Source: Natrinema sp. DC36
GTDB taxonomy: Archaea > Halobacteriota > Halobacteria > Halobacteriales > Natrialbaceae
DNA length: 64,000 nt
NCBI RefSeq assembly: GCF_020405225.1
Contig: NZ_CP084472.1
Span: 2,480,001-2,544,000, forward strand
Direction of reading: 5' to 3'
Shown: positions 53,730-62,852 of the stretch, in pieces
Position numbering within the stretch: the stretch's first letter is position 1
Layout of the letters: each line of letters begins with the position of its first letter
Program-made: the position numbers and the translations under genes
Notes under the pieces: generated by a model
Told to the model about the DNA's origin: nothing
Seen by the model: the letters and a program-made list of their open reading frames with translations, nothing else
Database searches by the model: none

Positions 53730-55166
53730 ATGGAAGACACCTCGAAATATCTTATCCACGCGGACGTGACGGCTGACGGGATCGTCGAGCGAAGCGACGT
53801 CGTCGGCGCGATCTTCGGCCAGACGGAAGGACTGCTCGGCGACGAGCTCGACCTCCGCGACCTCCGTCAGTCGAGCAAAGTCGGCCGTATCGACGTCGAA
53901 ATTACGAGCACCGCCGGTCAGTCTCACGGACAGGTGACGATCGCGACCAGCCTGGACAAGGTCGAAACCGCCACCCTCGCCGCCGCCCTCGAGACGATCA
54001 CCCGGGTCGGTCCCTGCCGAGCCGACCTCGAAGTACGGGAAATCGAGGACGTGCGCGCGGCGAAGCGAAAGGAAGTCGTCGACCGCGCGAAGGAACTGCT
54101 CCGGACGGGGTTCGACGATACGATCATGTCCTCCGACGAGATCCTCGCGGAGGTGCGCCAGCAGGTTCGCGTCGAGGACATCACCGAGTACGAGGGCCTC
54201 CCCGCCGGCCCCCGAGTGACGGACAGCGACGCCATCATCGTCGTCGAGGGCCGGGCCGACGTCCTCTCCCTGCTCAAGTACGGCATCAAAAACGCCATCG
54301 CGGTCGAGGGGACGAGCGTTCCCGACGCCGTGGCCGAACTCACCCGTCACCGCACCGTCACGGCCTTCCTCGACGGCGACCGCGGCGGCGACCTCATCCT
54401 CGAGGAACTCGCTCAGGTCGGTGACCTCGACTACGTCGCCTTCGCGCCCACCGAGAGCTCCGTCGAGGACCTGAACCACCACGAACTGTTCGCCGCCCTC
54501 CGGAACAAGGTGCCCTACGAGACCGTCTCGGAGCTGAACGAGCCCCGAGACGCGATCGCCGCGACCGACGGGAGTACGACGCCGGCACCGCCGCCGTCCG
54601 AACTGTCGACCGCATCACCGACGACCGCGGAGCCCGACGAGGAGGGCGATCTCGAGTCGAACGAGCGAGCGTCGTCGTCTCCCGACTCGGGTGACGCCCT
54701 CGAGACGCCGTCGACGGTCGACTCGGAACGAGCGACGGCGAGTCGAGCGCAGTCGGGCGCATCCGCCGGGGAGGCGGGGACGGATCCGGAACGGATGCGC
54801 CAGGACGAGGCCACGACCGACGCCGAGTCCGATACCGATCGCACCCCAGAGACGGTCTACGGGCACGCGACCGCGGTCATTCGAGCGGGTACCGACAGCG
54901 TCCGCTTTCTCGACGCCGATTCCGAACCGATCGGCGACGGCGATGCGAGCGAGGCCTACGGGACGCTCGAGGCCCTCGGGACCGTGCCGACGACGGTCGT
55001 CCTCGACGGGATCCTCGATCAGCGGCTCCTCGATCTGGCGGCCGACCGCGGCGTCGACCGAATCATCGCGCGCTCGCTCGGCCAGTTTACCAAGCGGCCG
55101 ACCGACGTTCGAATCCACGCGGTCGACGACGTCGCCGAGCAGCCTCCAGAGACAGAGACGAACTGA
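53730..55166 (+). CDS. dnaG: archaeal DnaG primase-like protein
   Basis: 478 residues. The archaeal DnaG N-terminus (MEDTSKYLIHADVTADGIVE) is followed by a central TOPRIM domain with the Glu motif IIVVEGRADVLSLLKYGIKN (about 170-190) and the DxD motif AFLDGDRGGDL (about 214-224). Archaeal DnaG associates with the exosome and can prime RNA in vitro. Residues about 275-385 are an acidic Ser/Thr/Glu low-complexity linker, and a conserved C-terminal segment (about 390-470) ends the protein. No zinc-binding domain is present, as is normal for archaeal members. Confidence 0.94.
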   Translation: MEDTSKYLIHADVTADGIVERSDVVGAIFGQTEGLLGDELDLRDLRQSSKVGRIDVEITSTAGQSHGQVTIATSLDKVETATLAAALETITRVGPCRADLEVREIEDVRAAKRKEVVDRAKELLRTGFDDTIMSSDEILAEVRQQVRVEDITEYEGLPAGPRVTDSDAIIVVEGRADVLSLLKYGIKNAIAVEGTSVPDAVAELTRHRTVTAFLDGDRGGDLILEELAQVGDLDYVAFAPTESSVEDLNHHELFAALRNKVPYETVSELNEPRDAIAATDGSTTPAPPPSELSTASPTTAEPDEEGDLESNERASSSPDSGDALETPSTVDSERATASRAQSGASAGEAGTDPERMRQDEATTDAESDTDRTPETVYGHATAVIRAGTDSVRFLDADSEPIGDGDASEAYGTLEALGTVPTTVVLDGILDQRLLDLAADRGVDRIIARSLGQFTKRPTDVRIHAVDDVAEQPPETETN

Positions 55167-55196
55167 TTTTCGGGACCGACGGGGAGTGGTTGCGAT

Positions 55197-55284
55197 GCTA
55201 TAGTAGCCACTAAAACGATTTACACGCAGATCGCATCGTTGTCGTGTGATTCGGTGTGCAATGACTTTCAGTAGCTACTATAGC
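55197..55284 (-). repeat. MITE-like element, copy B
   Basis: 88 bp with terminal inverted repeats of 18 bp (GCTATAGTAGCCACTAAA and the complement of the right end, matching at 16 of 18). Read on the minus strand it aligns along its whole length with copy C (62853-62937), sharing GTCATTGCACACCG. It lies between dnaG and the DUF92 gene and encodes no protein. Confidence 0.8.
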
Positions 55285-55320
55285 ACAGCCCAGCGGTCGG
55301 TAGTGGCCTGCCTTCGATCG

Positions 55321-56646
55321 TCAGCCGAAGACGGCAAACGAGAGCACCAGCAGGGCGCTGACGAGCGCGCCGGAGAGCGTCGCCAGAAAGTTCACGCCCT
55401 GATTCCCCAGAATCGACCCCTCGAGGGTCGCCCCGAGCAGGCTATCGACGGTCATGCCGGCGATACCCGCGGCGACGATGATCGCCGCGCCGACGAGTCC
55501 GATGTCAGAGAAGAGCCCGTACGCGATCGCGGCGACGACCGCTGCGCCGACCACGCCGGCGAGTTCTCCCTGCCAGGTGACGCCGCCGTCCGTTCCGGGA
55601 TCGACCGGCTCGAGGGTGGTGATCAGCCGCGGCCGGTCGAAGACGCTGCCGATCTCGCTCGAGAGGGTGTCGCTCATCGCGGTCGCGATCGAACCCGCGA
55701 AGGCGAAGAGGAACAGTTCGGGCTCTCGAGGGAGGAAGCCGGCGTCGCTGGCCGCGTAGCCGAGCACCGCGACGAGCGCGACGGCGGCGTTGCCGAGGAC
55801 GTTCCCGCTCCCTCGAGCCCCGTTGTTGTCCTCGGCGACGCCGAGTTCCGTCTTCCGCTCGTAGCGGAACTTCGTCGAGAGGCCGCCGATGGCGAAAAAG
55901 GAGATGAGGACGGCGAACCAGCCGTAGCCGCCGAGAACGATCGTTAGCAGCCCCAGCAAGATCCCGGTGAGCATCCCCGCGATGGACGCCGTCTCGAGGG
56001 CGTAGGATGCGTAGCCGAAGGCGACCGTGACGGCGAGTGCGATGACGATTTCGCCCGTCCCGATAGCCGGCTCGAGCTCCGCGAGCAGCCAGAGCAGGAG
56101 GCCGACCGAGAGGACGATGATCGGGTCGTCGGAGGGGAGCAGCACGTCGCGAAGGAGCGCAGCGAGGAACGCACCGCTGGCGGCCAGGAAGACCACCAGC
56201 GGCAGTGCCGATGCGGCGGCGTCACCGGTGAGCGAGTGGGCGAGCGCCTGTCCGGCGACGGCGGCTACAAGCGCCGCGAGACAGAAGCTTCCCACGCGAA
56301 CGACGTCAGTGTCCGTTCGCAGCCTGGCGAGTTGCGCGCCGAGGTTGCCGTAGCCGACCAGCAGTATCGTCCCGACGAAGACGGCGATCGGCATCGACGC
56401 CGCGGTCGCCATGAGCCCGAGCGCGACCGCCGCGAGGACGAACGTGATGAGGCCGTAGAGTCGCGAATCCTCGTAATCGCCCGGATACGCCAGCAGGTCG
56501 AAGAGCGGGCCGTCGGTGATCACGTAGGCCCCCAGCAGGACGACACCGGCGACCGCGGCCGCCACCCGCGGTTCGACGAGCGGAACGGCCAGCGAGAGCG
56601 TACAGAGAGCCGCGAACACGCCGGCTCGCCGAACGGGTGCTGTCAC
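55321..56646 (-). CDS. DUF92 family membrane protein
   Basis: 441 residues, start GTG at 56646. There are ten or more hydrophobic helices. The N-terminal half is of unclear origin; the C-terminal half (about 225-440) carries the DUF92 signatures GGLSTKFRYERKTELGVAED, the GSVFDRPRLITT region preceded by SDTLSSEIG, and the closing GMTVDSLLGATLEGSILGNQ. Eukaryotic and cyanobacterial relatives (VTE6) are phytyl-phosphate kinases. Next to two cis-prenyltransferase genes, a role in polyprenyl-phosphate metabolism is a reasonable guess. Confidence 0.87.
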   Translation of the reverse strand: MTAPVRRAGVFAALCTLSLAVPLVEPRVAAAVAGVVLLGAYVITDGPLFDLLAYPGDYEDSRLYGLITFVLAAVALGLMATAASMPIAVFVGTILLVGYGNLGAQLARLRTDTDVVRVGSFCLAALVAAVAGQALAHSLTGDAAASALPLVVFLAASGAFLAALLRDVLLPSDDPIIVLSVGLLLWLLAELEPAIGTGEIVIALAVTVAFGYASYALETASIAGMLTGILLGLLTIVLGGYGWFAVLISFFAIGGLSTKFRYERKTELGVAEDNNGARGSGNVLGNAAVALVAVLGYAASDAGFLPREPELFLFAFAGSIATAMSDTLSSEIGSVFDRPRLITTLEPVDPGTDGGVTWQGELAGVVGAAVVAAIAYGLFSDIGLVGAAIIVAAGIAGMTVDSLLGATLEGSILGNQGVNFLATLSGALVSALLVLSFAVFG

Positions 56647-56805
56647 GATATCGGTCCCTTTCTGTGGCGATCACTTCAAGGTTCGTGAACGCGGCTCGAG
56701 TCGGTTTTCACCGCGTTCAGCGGCTCGTTCGGACTGTACGTGTCGTCGCTGGGCGACCGATAGAAACCCGTAACTCGTATCACAGTTGCCGGGAAACTCA
56801 CGCGT

Positions 56806-57411
56806 GTGGGATTGTACGAACGGTACCTCGCCCTCCGGATCGCCCGTCACGACGGCGACCCCCCAGACCACGTCGCCCTCGTGATCACCGAACGCGATCT
56901 GTTAGAACGAGGCGCCTACGAGACGCTCACGGACTTCTTCGAGTGGGCCGTCGAGTACGCCTCGCAGGTGACCGTCTACGTGAGCGTCCTCGACGCGGCG
57001 GCGGTGCCGGCCCTCCAGCGCGAACTCGAGACGATCGACGCCCCGCGGCCAGTCGCCGTTCGCGGCCCGGAAGACAGGGCGCGTGCGGACGCGCCGATCC
57101 GGATCGGGATCGGCCTCGGCGGGAAACACGAGTTCACCAGCGCAGTGCGGACCCTCGCGGAGCGGGTCGAGTCGGGCGAACTCGATCCCGACGAGATCGA
57201 CGACGAACACGTCGAAGGCCACCTCGTGTTCCCGTCAGAACCGGACCTGGTGATCAAGACCGGCGCGGAGCGGCTCTCCGATTTCATGATCTGGCAGTCG
57301 GTCTACTCGGAACTGTACTTCACCGACGTCAACTGGCGGGACTTCCGCAAGCGGGACTTTCTCCGGGCGGTCCGCGAGTACTGCAATCGGTCGCGACGGT
57401 ACGGCCGCTAG
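56806..57411 (+). CDS. cis-prenyltransferase homologue lacking the catalytic motif
   Basis: 201 residues, start GTG at 56806. The C-terminus KTGAERLSDFMIWQSVYSEL (151-170) and YFTDVNWRDF match the undecaprenyl diphosphate synthase fold. At the N-terminus, however, the DGNxR catalytic loop is replaced by VALVITERDLLERG (23-36), with no Asp-Gly-Asn-Arg. It is therefore unlikely to be active alone and resembles the non-catalytic partner of heteromeric cis-prenyltransferases (NgBR type). A complete UppS lies 600 bp away at 58047. It is not a frameshifted pseudogene: the frame is clean and composition normal. Confidence 0.8.
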   Translation: MGLYERYLALRIARHDGDPPDHVALVITERDLLERGAYETLTDFFEWAVEYASQVTVYVSVLDAAAVPALQRELETIDAPRPVAVRGPEDRARADAPIRIGIGLGGKHEFTSAVRTLAERVESGELDPDEIDDEHVEGHLVFPSEPDLVIKTGAERLSDFMIWQSVYSELYFTDVNWRDFRKRDFLRAVREYCNRSRRYGR

Positions 57412-57803
57412 TCGGCGGAGTCACGCCGCTGTGACGCGTTCGAACCCGCCGACTCCACTGCACCGGCAAGTTCCGCGACCCGATCGTCCGCGACGACGAC
57501 GGGACGTTCCAGACGGACCGTGTCCGTCTCGCGATCGTACTCGAGGACGTCGCGCGCCTCGAGTTTCGGCAGGACGACGTGAACGAGCGAGACGCGGACG
57601 TCACGTTCGTCGGCATCGTCCCGACCGGCGACGGCGTCGGTCAGCCTGTCGACCGGGAGCGGTGGTTCACACGTCGAGAGGACGTGGAGGGTGAGACGCG
57701 TCCTGGGGTTCGCGAGGAGCGCGTACGCCTCGTCGAGCGGGACGTTCGTGAGCCGAACGAACCGCTCGACGTCGACGACGGGCGCACTGTTTGGAGCCGG
57801 CAT
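57408..57803 (-). CDS. winged-helix regulator (DUF7344-like)
   Basis: 131 residues from the ATG at 57803. The core LDEAYALLANPRTRLTLHVL..LPVDRLTDAVAG is the haloarchaeal DUF7344 winged helix, followed by VRVSLVHVVLPKLEARDVLE and a wing YDRETDTVRL. Its end overlaps the end of the cis-prenyltransferase homologue by four bases (convergent). It is a probable DNA-binding regulator with unknown targets. Confidence 0.8.
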   Translation of the reverse strand: MPAPNSAPVVDVERFVRLTNVPLDEAYALLANPRTRLTLHVLSTCEPPLPVDRLTDAVAGRDDADERDVRVSLVHVVLPKLEARDVLEYDRETDTVRLERPVVVADDRVAELAGAVESAGSNASQRRDSAD

Positions 57804-57924
57804 CGCAGATTGTGTTGTTCTACTGATGTATAAAGGTCTTGCGGTGAGGGTAGCTAGCAACCCACAGGAATCGGTGCTACTCGATCGTCCGGCAGCTCTG
57901 CGACCGCTGGATACGCGGGTAGGC

Positions 57925-58004
57925 AGTGGCGGACGGCGACGGAAAGTGGCGGACGGCGACGGAAAGTGGCGGACGGCGATGGAAAGTGGCGGACGGCGGC
58001 GACG
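57925..58004. repeat. 20-bp tandem repeat
   Basis: Four units begin at 57925, 57945, 57965 and 57985 with the sequence AGTGGCGGACGGCGACGGAA (one unit T for C). It lies in the gap between the regulator (upstream side, 57803) and the uppS stop (58047). Period 20 is not a multiple of three, so it is not coding. Confidence 0.85.
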
Positions 58005-58046
58005 GGCAGGTAAACGACAGCGGCGATAGTGGCCGTACAGGGAGAG

Positions 58047-58979
58047 TCAGTCCGCAACCTGATTGCTCGAGTCCCCGGACTCGAGTTCCCCGGCGTCGGG
58101 CCGTTCGCCCGACGGGAGCGAGTCGCGGAACCGGTCGACGATCGAGTGGGCTTCGGCGAGTTCCGGCTCGCTGACCGCGCCGAGCAGGGCCAGTGCACGG
58201 CGAGCGCGGGTCCGCCGCCAGGACTCCTCACGATGTTCGTAGGTTCGAATCCCGCGGAGGAAGTCCGTCTTGGAGAACTCCGGCCAGAAGGGCGTACAGA
58301 AGAAGACGGCCGCCTCGTTGCCGTTGGCGTGCCACGGGAGGAAGTTTGACGTTCGCTCGTCGCCGCCGGGTCTGATGATGAGGTCGACGTCTCGAACCGG
58401 TTGATCGTACAGTCGGCGCTCGATGTCTTCGACGTCGATCTCGTCGGGCTCGAGGTCGCCCGTTTCGACGCCCGCCGCAACCCCGCGGGCGGCCTCGAGC
58501 AGTCGTGAGCGACCGCCGTAGGCGAGCGCGATGTTGAGGACGAACTGATCGTAGCCACAGGTGCGCCGTTCAGCGTACTCGACGGCGTTTTGAACCCGCT
58601 CGGGAAGCATCTCCGTTTCGCCGATGGCGCGGATGCAGACTTCGTTCTCGTGGACGCGGTCCGCGTCCGCGAACTCGTGGAGCTTCTCACAGAGGAGGTC
58701 GAACAGCGCCTCGTTTTCCTCCGCCGGCCGCTCGAAGTTCTCCGTCGAGAACGTGTACAGCGTCAGCTCTTCGACACCGATGTCCTGACACCAATCGAGG
58801 ACGCGTTCGGTCGTTTCGGCACCGGCCCGGTGGCCCTCGTGGGCGTCGCCGCCCCGGCGGCGGGCGTACCGCCGGTTCCCGTCCTGAATCACTGCGACGT
58901 GCGTCGGCGCGCCGGAGATTTCCCTGGAGAGCAGCCGCTCGTAGGCCGAATCGACACGTTGGCGGAGCCACCGCTTCAT
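58047..58979 (-). CDS. uppS: undecaprenyl diphosphate synthase family (cis-prenyltransferase)
   Basis: 310 residues from the ATG at 58979. The catalytic loop is HVAVIQDGNRRYARRRG, with Asp33, Asn35 and Arg36-37. YTFSTENFERP is conserved, and the substrate loop reads IIRPGGDERTSNFLPW, where the usual RTGGE is RPGGD. The segment before FWPEF is two residues longer than in bacteria, as is normal for haloarchaea. It condenses isopentenyl diphosphate onto an allylic primer to make the polyprenyl carrier for glycosylation. The C-terminal 50 residues are acidic and helical. Confidence 0.92.
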   Translation of the reverse strand: MKRWLRQRVDSAYERLLSREISGAPTHVAVIQDGNRRYARRRGGDAHEGHRAGAETTERVLDWCQDIGVEELTLYTFSTENFERPAEENEALFDLLCEKLHEFADADRVHENEVCIRAIGETEMLPERVQNAVEYAERRTCGYDQFVLNIALAYGGRSRLLEAARGVAAGVETGDLEPDEIDVEDIERRLYDQPVRDVDLIIRPGGDERTSNFLPWHANGNEAAVFFCTPFWPEFSKTDFLRGIRTYEHREESWRRTRARRALALLGAVSEPELAEAHSIVDRFRDSLPSGERPDAGELESGDSSNQVAD

Positions 58980-59153
58980 CACTCGGGTAAAAGTCACCGA
59001 GACCTATGATTCTTGCGTGTCACCCTCTCTCAGCGAGACGGAGCGACACCCTCACGGATCTGGGCATGAGGACAGGGGCGCTCTCTCCGGGATGAGTCAC
59101 TCGCGCCGTCGGAATCGTGACGGCTATCAGGCCGGCCCCGTACGATTCCGATA

Positions 59154-59570
59154 ATGACGAACACGAACTCCGACGCGCTCGACGAGGATCTCTACCGACG
59201 GACCAAGGCGCTGCTCGAGCCCGGCGACATCGCCCTCAACGGGGCGATCGTCCACACCGACTACGACGGCAGCGAGGACGTGCAGATGATGCAGGCGACG
59301 ATCGACGTCGGCGACATCATTGCCGAACAGTCGGGATACGACCCGCAGGACTGCTACGTCTACTCGGGCAACGACGACACCGACTTCTCTTCGAACCAGC
59401 ACCAGGGGCTGACCCTCGAGGACGAAGCGTTCGTCTGGGAGTGTCAACAACTGCTGCGCGAGGGCAGTTTCGATATCGTCATCTACTACGAGGCGAGCGC
59501 GGACCACGAGGCGATTCTCGAGGGAATTCGAGAGCTCGGTTTCGACGTGACGGGCGTCGAAGGGGAGTAA
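59154..59570 (+). CDS. DUF5778-like haloarchaeal protein
   Basis: 138 residues, acidic and soluble. It starts with LYRRTKALLEPGDIALNGAI, followed by a strand DVQMMQATIDVGDIIAEQ and a C-terminal SFDIVIYYEASADHEAILEG. The pattern agrees with the DUF5778 group. No catalytic motif was found. It stands alone upstream of the haem genes, about 90 bp away in the same direction, and could share their transcript. Function unknown. Confidence 0.75.
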   Translation: MTNTNSDALDEDLYRRTKALLEPGDIALNGAIVHTDYDGSEDVQMMQATIDVGDIIAEQSGYDPQDCYVYSGNDDTDFSSNQHQGLTLEDEAFVWECQQLLREGSFDIVIYYEASADHEAILEGIRELGFDVTGVEGE

Positions 59571-59663
59571 GCTCGTCCGTCGGTTACTCGCCCGGAGGGC
59601 GCATCGGCGATACGAGCCACCAGTTCCAGTTCGCTTATACACCGCCAGTCCCGAGAACCGCGT

Positions 59664-60746
59664 ATGACCACGGACGTCGACCTCACGGAGCGCGAGCGGG
59701 CGGTCGTCAACGCCTTTCAGGGCGGCTTCCCCGTCGTGGAACGGCCGTTCGAGCCCGCCGCGGCCGCTATGTGCGAGCGCGGGGTCGACATCGACGCGGC
59801 GGAACTGCTCGAAACGATTCAGGACCTCGACGAGCGCGGTGTTCTCTCGCGGTTCGGTGCGCTCGTCAACGCTCAGGAGATCGGCGGCGCGGCGACGCTG
59901 GTCGCCATGCACGCCCCCGAGGACCGGTTCGACGAGATAGTCGAGCGGGTTAACGACCACCGCGAGGTGGCCCACAACTACGAGCGCGAGCACCCGCACC
60001 TGAACGTCTGGTTCGTCGTGAGCGTCGCCGACGAAGACCGCGTGGCGGATGTTCTATCCGAAATCGAAACGGAGACGGGCCAGACGACGTATAACCTCCC
60101 CAAACAACAGGAGTTCCGCGTCGAGGCCAAGTTCTACGTCGACGGGCCGTTCGACGGCGATGGGGACACCGACGCGGCCGGTATCGACTGTTCGGATCTC
60201 GGCCCGGATATCACGCCGACCGGCGAATCCACGCTCACCCCGGCCGAACGCGACCTCGTCCTCGAGATACAGGACGGCTTTCCGCTCACCGAGACGCCGT
60301 ACGCGGACGTGGCCGATGCGATCGATCAGGATCTCGAGTGGGTGCTCGAGACGGTCAAACGGTTCGAGCGCGAAGGAAAGATTCGGCGGATCGGCGTCGT
60401 GCCGAATCACTACGCGCTCGGCTACACGGAAAACGGAATGACGGTCTGGAACGTGCCGGACGAGATCGTCCCCGAAGTCGGCCCCGAAGTCGCCGCGCTC
60501 CCCTTCGTCACACACTGCTATCAGCGCCCGCGTCACGACGGCGTCTGGCCGTACAACTTCTTCGCGATGACCCACGGCCGCAGCGAGGCCGAGAGCCAAC
60601 GGCGCATCGAGCAGGTCCGCGAGACCATGGCCGAGTACTGGGACGTGACCGACGACGACTGGGACTCCCTGTTTTCGACGCAAATATTGAAGAAAACCGG
60701 CATCCGGATGGAAGAGCGCGCCGATGCCAACACCAGGGAGCGATAA
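59664..60746 (+). CDS. ahbAB: siroheme decarboxylase, fused AhbA-AhbB
   Basis: 360 residues built from two Lrp/AsnC-like halves, each with an N-terminal wHTH. The first half carries HNYEREHPHLNVWFV (about 113-127) and the second HCYQRPRHDGVWPYNFFAM (about 282-300), the siroheme-binding signatures of AhbA and AhbB. The enzyme decarboxylates siroheme to 12,18-didecarboxysiroheme, the first step of the alternative haem pathway. AhbA and AhbB are separate in many organisms but fused here. The precorrin-2 dehydrogenase starts 30 bp downstream and hemA follows, giving a haem operon. Confidence 0.93.
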   Translation: MTTDVDLTERERAVVNAFQGGFPVVERPFEPAAAAMCERGVDIDAAELLETIQDLDERGVLSRFGALVNAQEIGGAATLVAMHAPEDRFDEIVERVNDHREVAHNYEREHPHLNVWFVVSVADEDRVADVLSEIETETGQTTYNLPKQQEFRVEAKFYVDGPFDGDGDTDAAGIDCSDLGPDITPTGESTLTPAERDLVLEIQDGFPLTETPYADVADAIDQDLEWVLETVKRFEREGKIRRIGVVPNHYALGYTENGMTVWNVPDEIVPEVGPEVAALPFVTHCYQRPRHDGVWPYNFFAMTHGRSEAESQRRIEQVRETMAEYWDVTDDDWDSLFSTQILKKTGIRMEERADANTRER

Positions 60747-60775
60747 CGTCGGACATTCATGCCCGAACTACACCA

Positions 60776-61432
60776 ATGATTCCACTCCTGCACGATTTCA
60801 CGGATGCGACGGTGCTCGTCTTCGGCGGCGGCCACGTCGGTGCCCGGAAGGCCCGACGGTTCGCCCGCGAAGCGCGGGTACTCGTCGTCAGCCCGGCGTT
60901 CGCCGACCGGGACTTCGGCGGAGCCGAGCTGATCCGCGCCGCGCCCGGTCCCGACGAAATCGCGGGGTGGCTCGAGCGCGCCGCGCCCGCCCTGGTCGTC
61001 GCGGCGACGGACGACGAGGGGATCAACGAGGCCGTCGCCGACGCGGCCCACGAGCGAGGGGTCCTCGTCAATCGGGCGGATCGATCGGGCGAACGCGATC
61101 CCGGCAGCGTCGTCGTTCCCGCGACAGTCCGCGAGGAGCCGGTAACCGTCGCGATCGCGACCGGCGGGACGGCACCCGCGCTGAGCAAGTACCTTCGGCA
61201 GGAGCTCGAGGAGACCCTCGACGGGGCCGGCGAGATGGCTCGGGTCTGTGCGGCGCTCCGCGAGGAACTCAAGGCACGCGACGTGCCGGCTGACCGACGC
61301 CGACGGGTCGTCACCGACGTCGTCAATTCTCCGGATCTTTGGACAGCTTTACGTACGGGTACTTCCAACTGTCCGCAAGTGATCGAGGACGTGCTCGGCG
61401 AAGAACTGTCTGCTGGGGGTGAGAAGCCGTGA
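60776..61432 (+). CDS. precorrin-2 dehydrogenase/sirohydrochlorin ferrochelatase
   Basis: 218 residues from the ATG at 60776. The N-terminal Rossmann loop is VLVFGGGHVGARKARRF (about 13-29), followed by PALVVAATDDEGINEAVAD, NRADRSGERDPGSVVVPA and the helical end LSKYLRQELEETL. This is the Met8p/CysG-N family, which oxidises precorrin-2 with NAD and may insert iron to make siroheme. It sits between AhbAB and hemA; its stop shares one base with the hemA ATG (TGATG). It thus provides siroheme for AhbAB. Confidence 0.93.
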   Translation: MIPLLHDFTDATVLVFGGGHVGARKARRFAREARVLVVSPAFADRDFGGAELIRAAPGPDEIAGWLERAAPALVVAATDDEGINEAVADAAHERGVLVNRADRSGERDPGSVVVPATVREEPVTVAIATGGTAPALSKYLRQELEETLDGAGEMARVCAALREELKARDVPADRRRRVVTDVVNSPDLWTALRTGTSNCPQVIEDVLGEELSAGGEKP

Positions 61433-62790
61433 TGTCGACTGGAGTCGTCACCGCGGCGCGAGTTACACACAGAAGCGGCGGCGTCGATCAGCTCGCCGTC
61501 GCGAGCCCCGAGAGTCAGGAGGCCGCCGTAACGGAGTTGCTGACCGTCCCCGACATCGAAGAGGCGTACGTCCTCTCGACGTGTAACAGAGTGGAGGCGT
61601 ACGTCGTCGGGTCCGACCACGCGGTCGGCCGGGCCGCACTCGCGGAATTCTTTTCCGGAATCGACGACGAGGCCGTCGTCACCACCGACCACGACGAGAG
61701 CCTGCGTCACCTGCTGCGGGTCGCCGCCGGCCTCGAGTCGGTGATCCTCGGCGAGGACCAGATCATCGGCCAAGTTCGGACCGCCTACGAGGACGCCCGC
61801 GACGCCGGCGGCATCGGCTCGATGCTCGAGGCCGCCGTCACGAAGGCCATCCACGTCGGCGAGCGCGCCCGCACCGAGACGGCGATCAACGAGGGTGTCG
61901 TCTCGCTGGGCTCGGCCGCGACGCGACGGGCCGCCCGGGAGATTCCGCTCGAGGGAGCGACCGCGCTGGTCGTTGGGGCCGGCGAGATGGGACAACTCGC
62001 CGCTCGCAGTCTCGCGGCCGCCAGCGTCGACGAACTCGTCGTCGCCAACCGGACCGTCGCCCACGCCGCCCACCTCGTCGACGACATCGCGGACGAGACC
62101 GACGCCACCGCCGCGCCGCTCGAGGCGCTCGATACCGTCGCGACCCGCGCCGACGTCGTCGTCACGGCGACCGGAAGCGAGGATCCGATACTCGAGCCCC
62201 GACATTTCGAGGGGCAGGCGAATGAACAGGTGATCGTCGATCTCGGGCAGCCTCGCGATGTTGCACCGGCGACCGCCGCACTGCCCGCGGTGCGGATCTT
62301 CGATCTGGACGACCTCGAGTCGATCACCGCGGAGACCCGCGACCAGCGAGCCGACGCGGCTCGAGAGGTCGAATCGATGATCGATCGGGAGTTCGACCTG
62401 CTCACGGAGCAGTACAAGCGCGCCCGCGCCGACGAGGCCATCGCCGCCATGTACGAGTCCGCCGAGCGGATCAAGGAACGGGAGGTCGAGACGGCCCTCT
62501 CGCAACTCGAGGCCGACGAGGTGTCCGACGAGCAACGCGACGTCGTCGAGGCGATGGCCGACTCGCTGGTCAATCAGTTGCTCGCACCGCCGACCAAGAG
62601 CCTGCGGGAGGCGGCGGCGGAAGACGACTGGAGCACCATCCATACCGCGCTCCAACTGTTCGATCCGGAGTTCGGCGCGAACGACGGGCCGATCGCGCCG
62701 CCATCGATGGCTGCCGTCGTCACCGGCGACACGACGACCGGTGACGCGACGACCGGCGACGCGAGTCTCGGCGCGACCGACGACGACTGA
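61432..62790 (+). CDS. hemA: glutamyl-tRNA reductase
   Basis: 452 residues from the ATG at 61432. The nucleophile Cys51 sits in LSTCNRVEAY and the NADPH loop reads VVGAGEMGQLAARSL (about 183). GLESVILGEDQIIGQV and the C-terminal dimerisation helices are typical. It reduces Glu-tRNA to glutamate-1-semialdehyde, the first step of tetrapyrrole synthesis. The last 30 residues are a low-complexity acidic tail with the repeat TGDTTTGDATTGDA. Coupled to the two siroheme/haem genes upstream. Confidence 0.95.
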   Translation: MSTGVVTAARVTHRSGGVDQLAVASPESQEAAVTELLTVPDIEEAYVLSTCNRVEAYVVGSDHAVGRAALAEFFSGIDDEAVVTTDHDESLRHLLRVAAGLESVILGEDQIIGQVRTAYEDARDAGGIGSMLEAAVTKAIHVGERARTETAINEGVVSLGSAATRRAAREIPLEGATALVVGAGEMGQLAARSLAAASVDELVVANRTVAHAAHLVDDIADETDATAAPLEALDTVATRADVVVTATGSEDPILEPRHFEGQANEQVIVDLGQPRDVAPATAALPAVRIFDLDDLESITAETRDQRADAAREVESMIDREFDLLTEQYKRARADEAIAAMYESAERIKEREVETALSQLEADEVSDEQRDVVEAMADSLVNQLLAPPTKSLREAAAEDDWSTIHTALQLFDPEFGANDGPIAPPSMAAVVTGDTTTGDATTGDASLGATDDD

Positions 62791-62852
62791 CGACGCGGCG
62801 AAGTTCTATCGCTCTCGAGTCCGTTTTTCGGTTCAACGTAGTCTCCGTCGGA

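Noticed and set aside
56806-57411. Pseudogene of uppS
   Set aside because: The frame is intact, composition is normal and the C-terminal family residues are preserved. A non-catalytic partner explains it better than decay.
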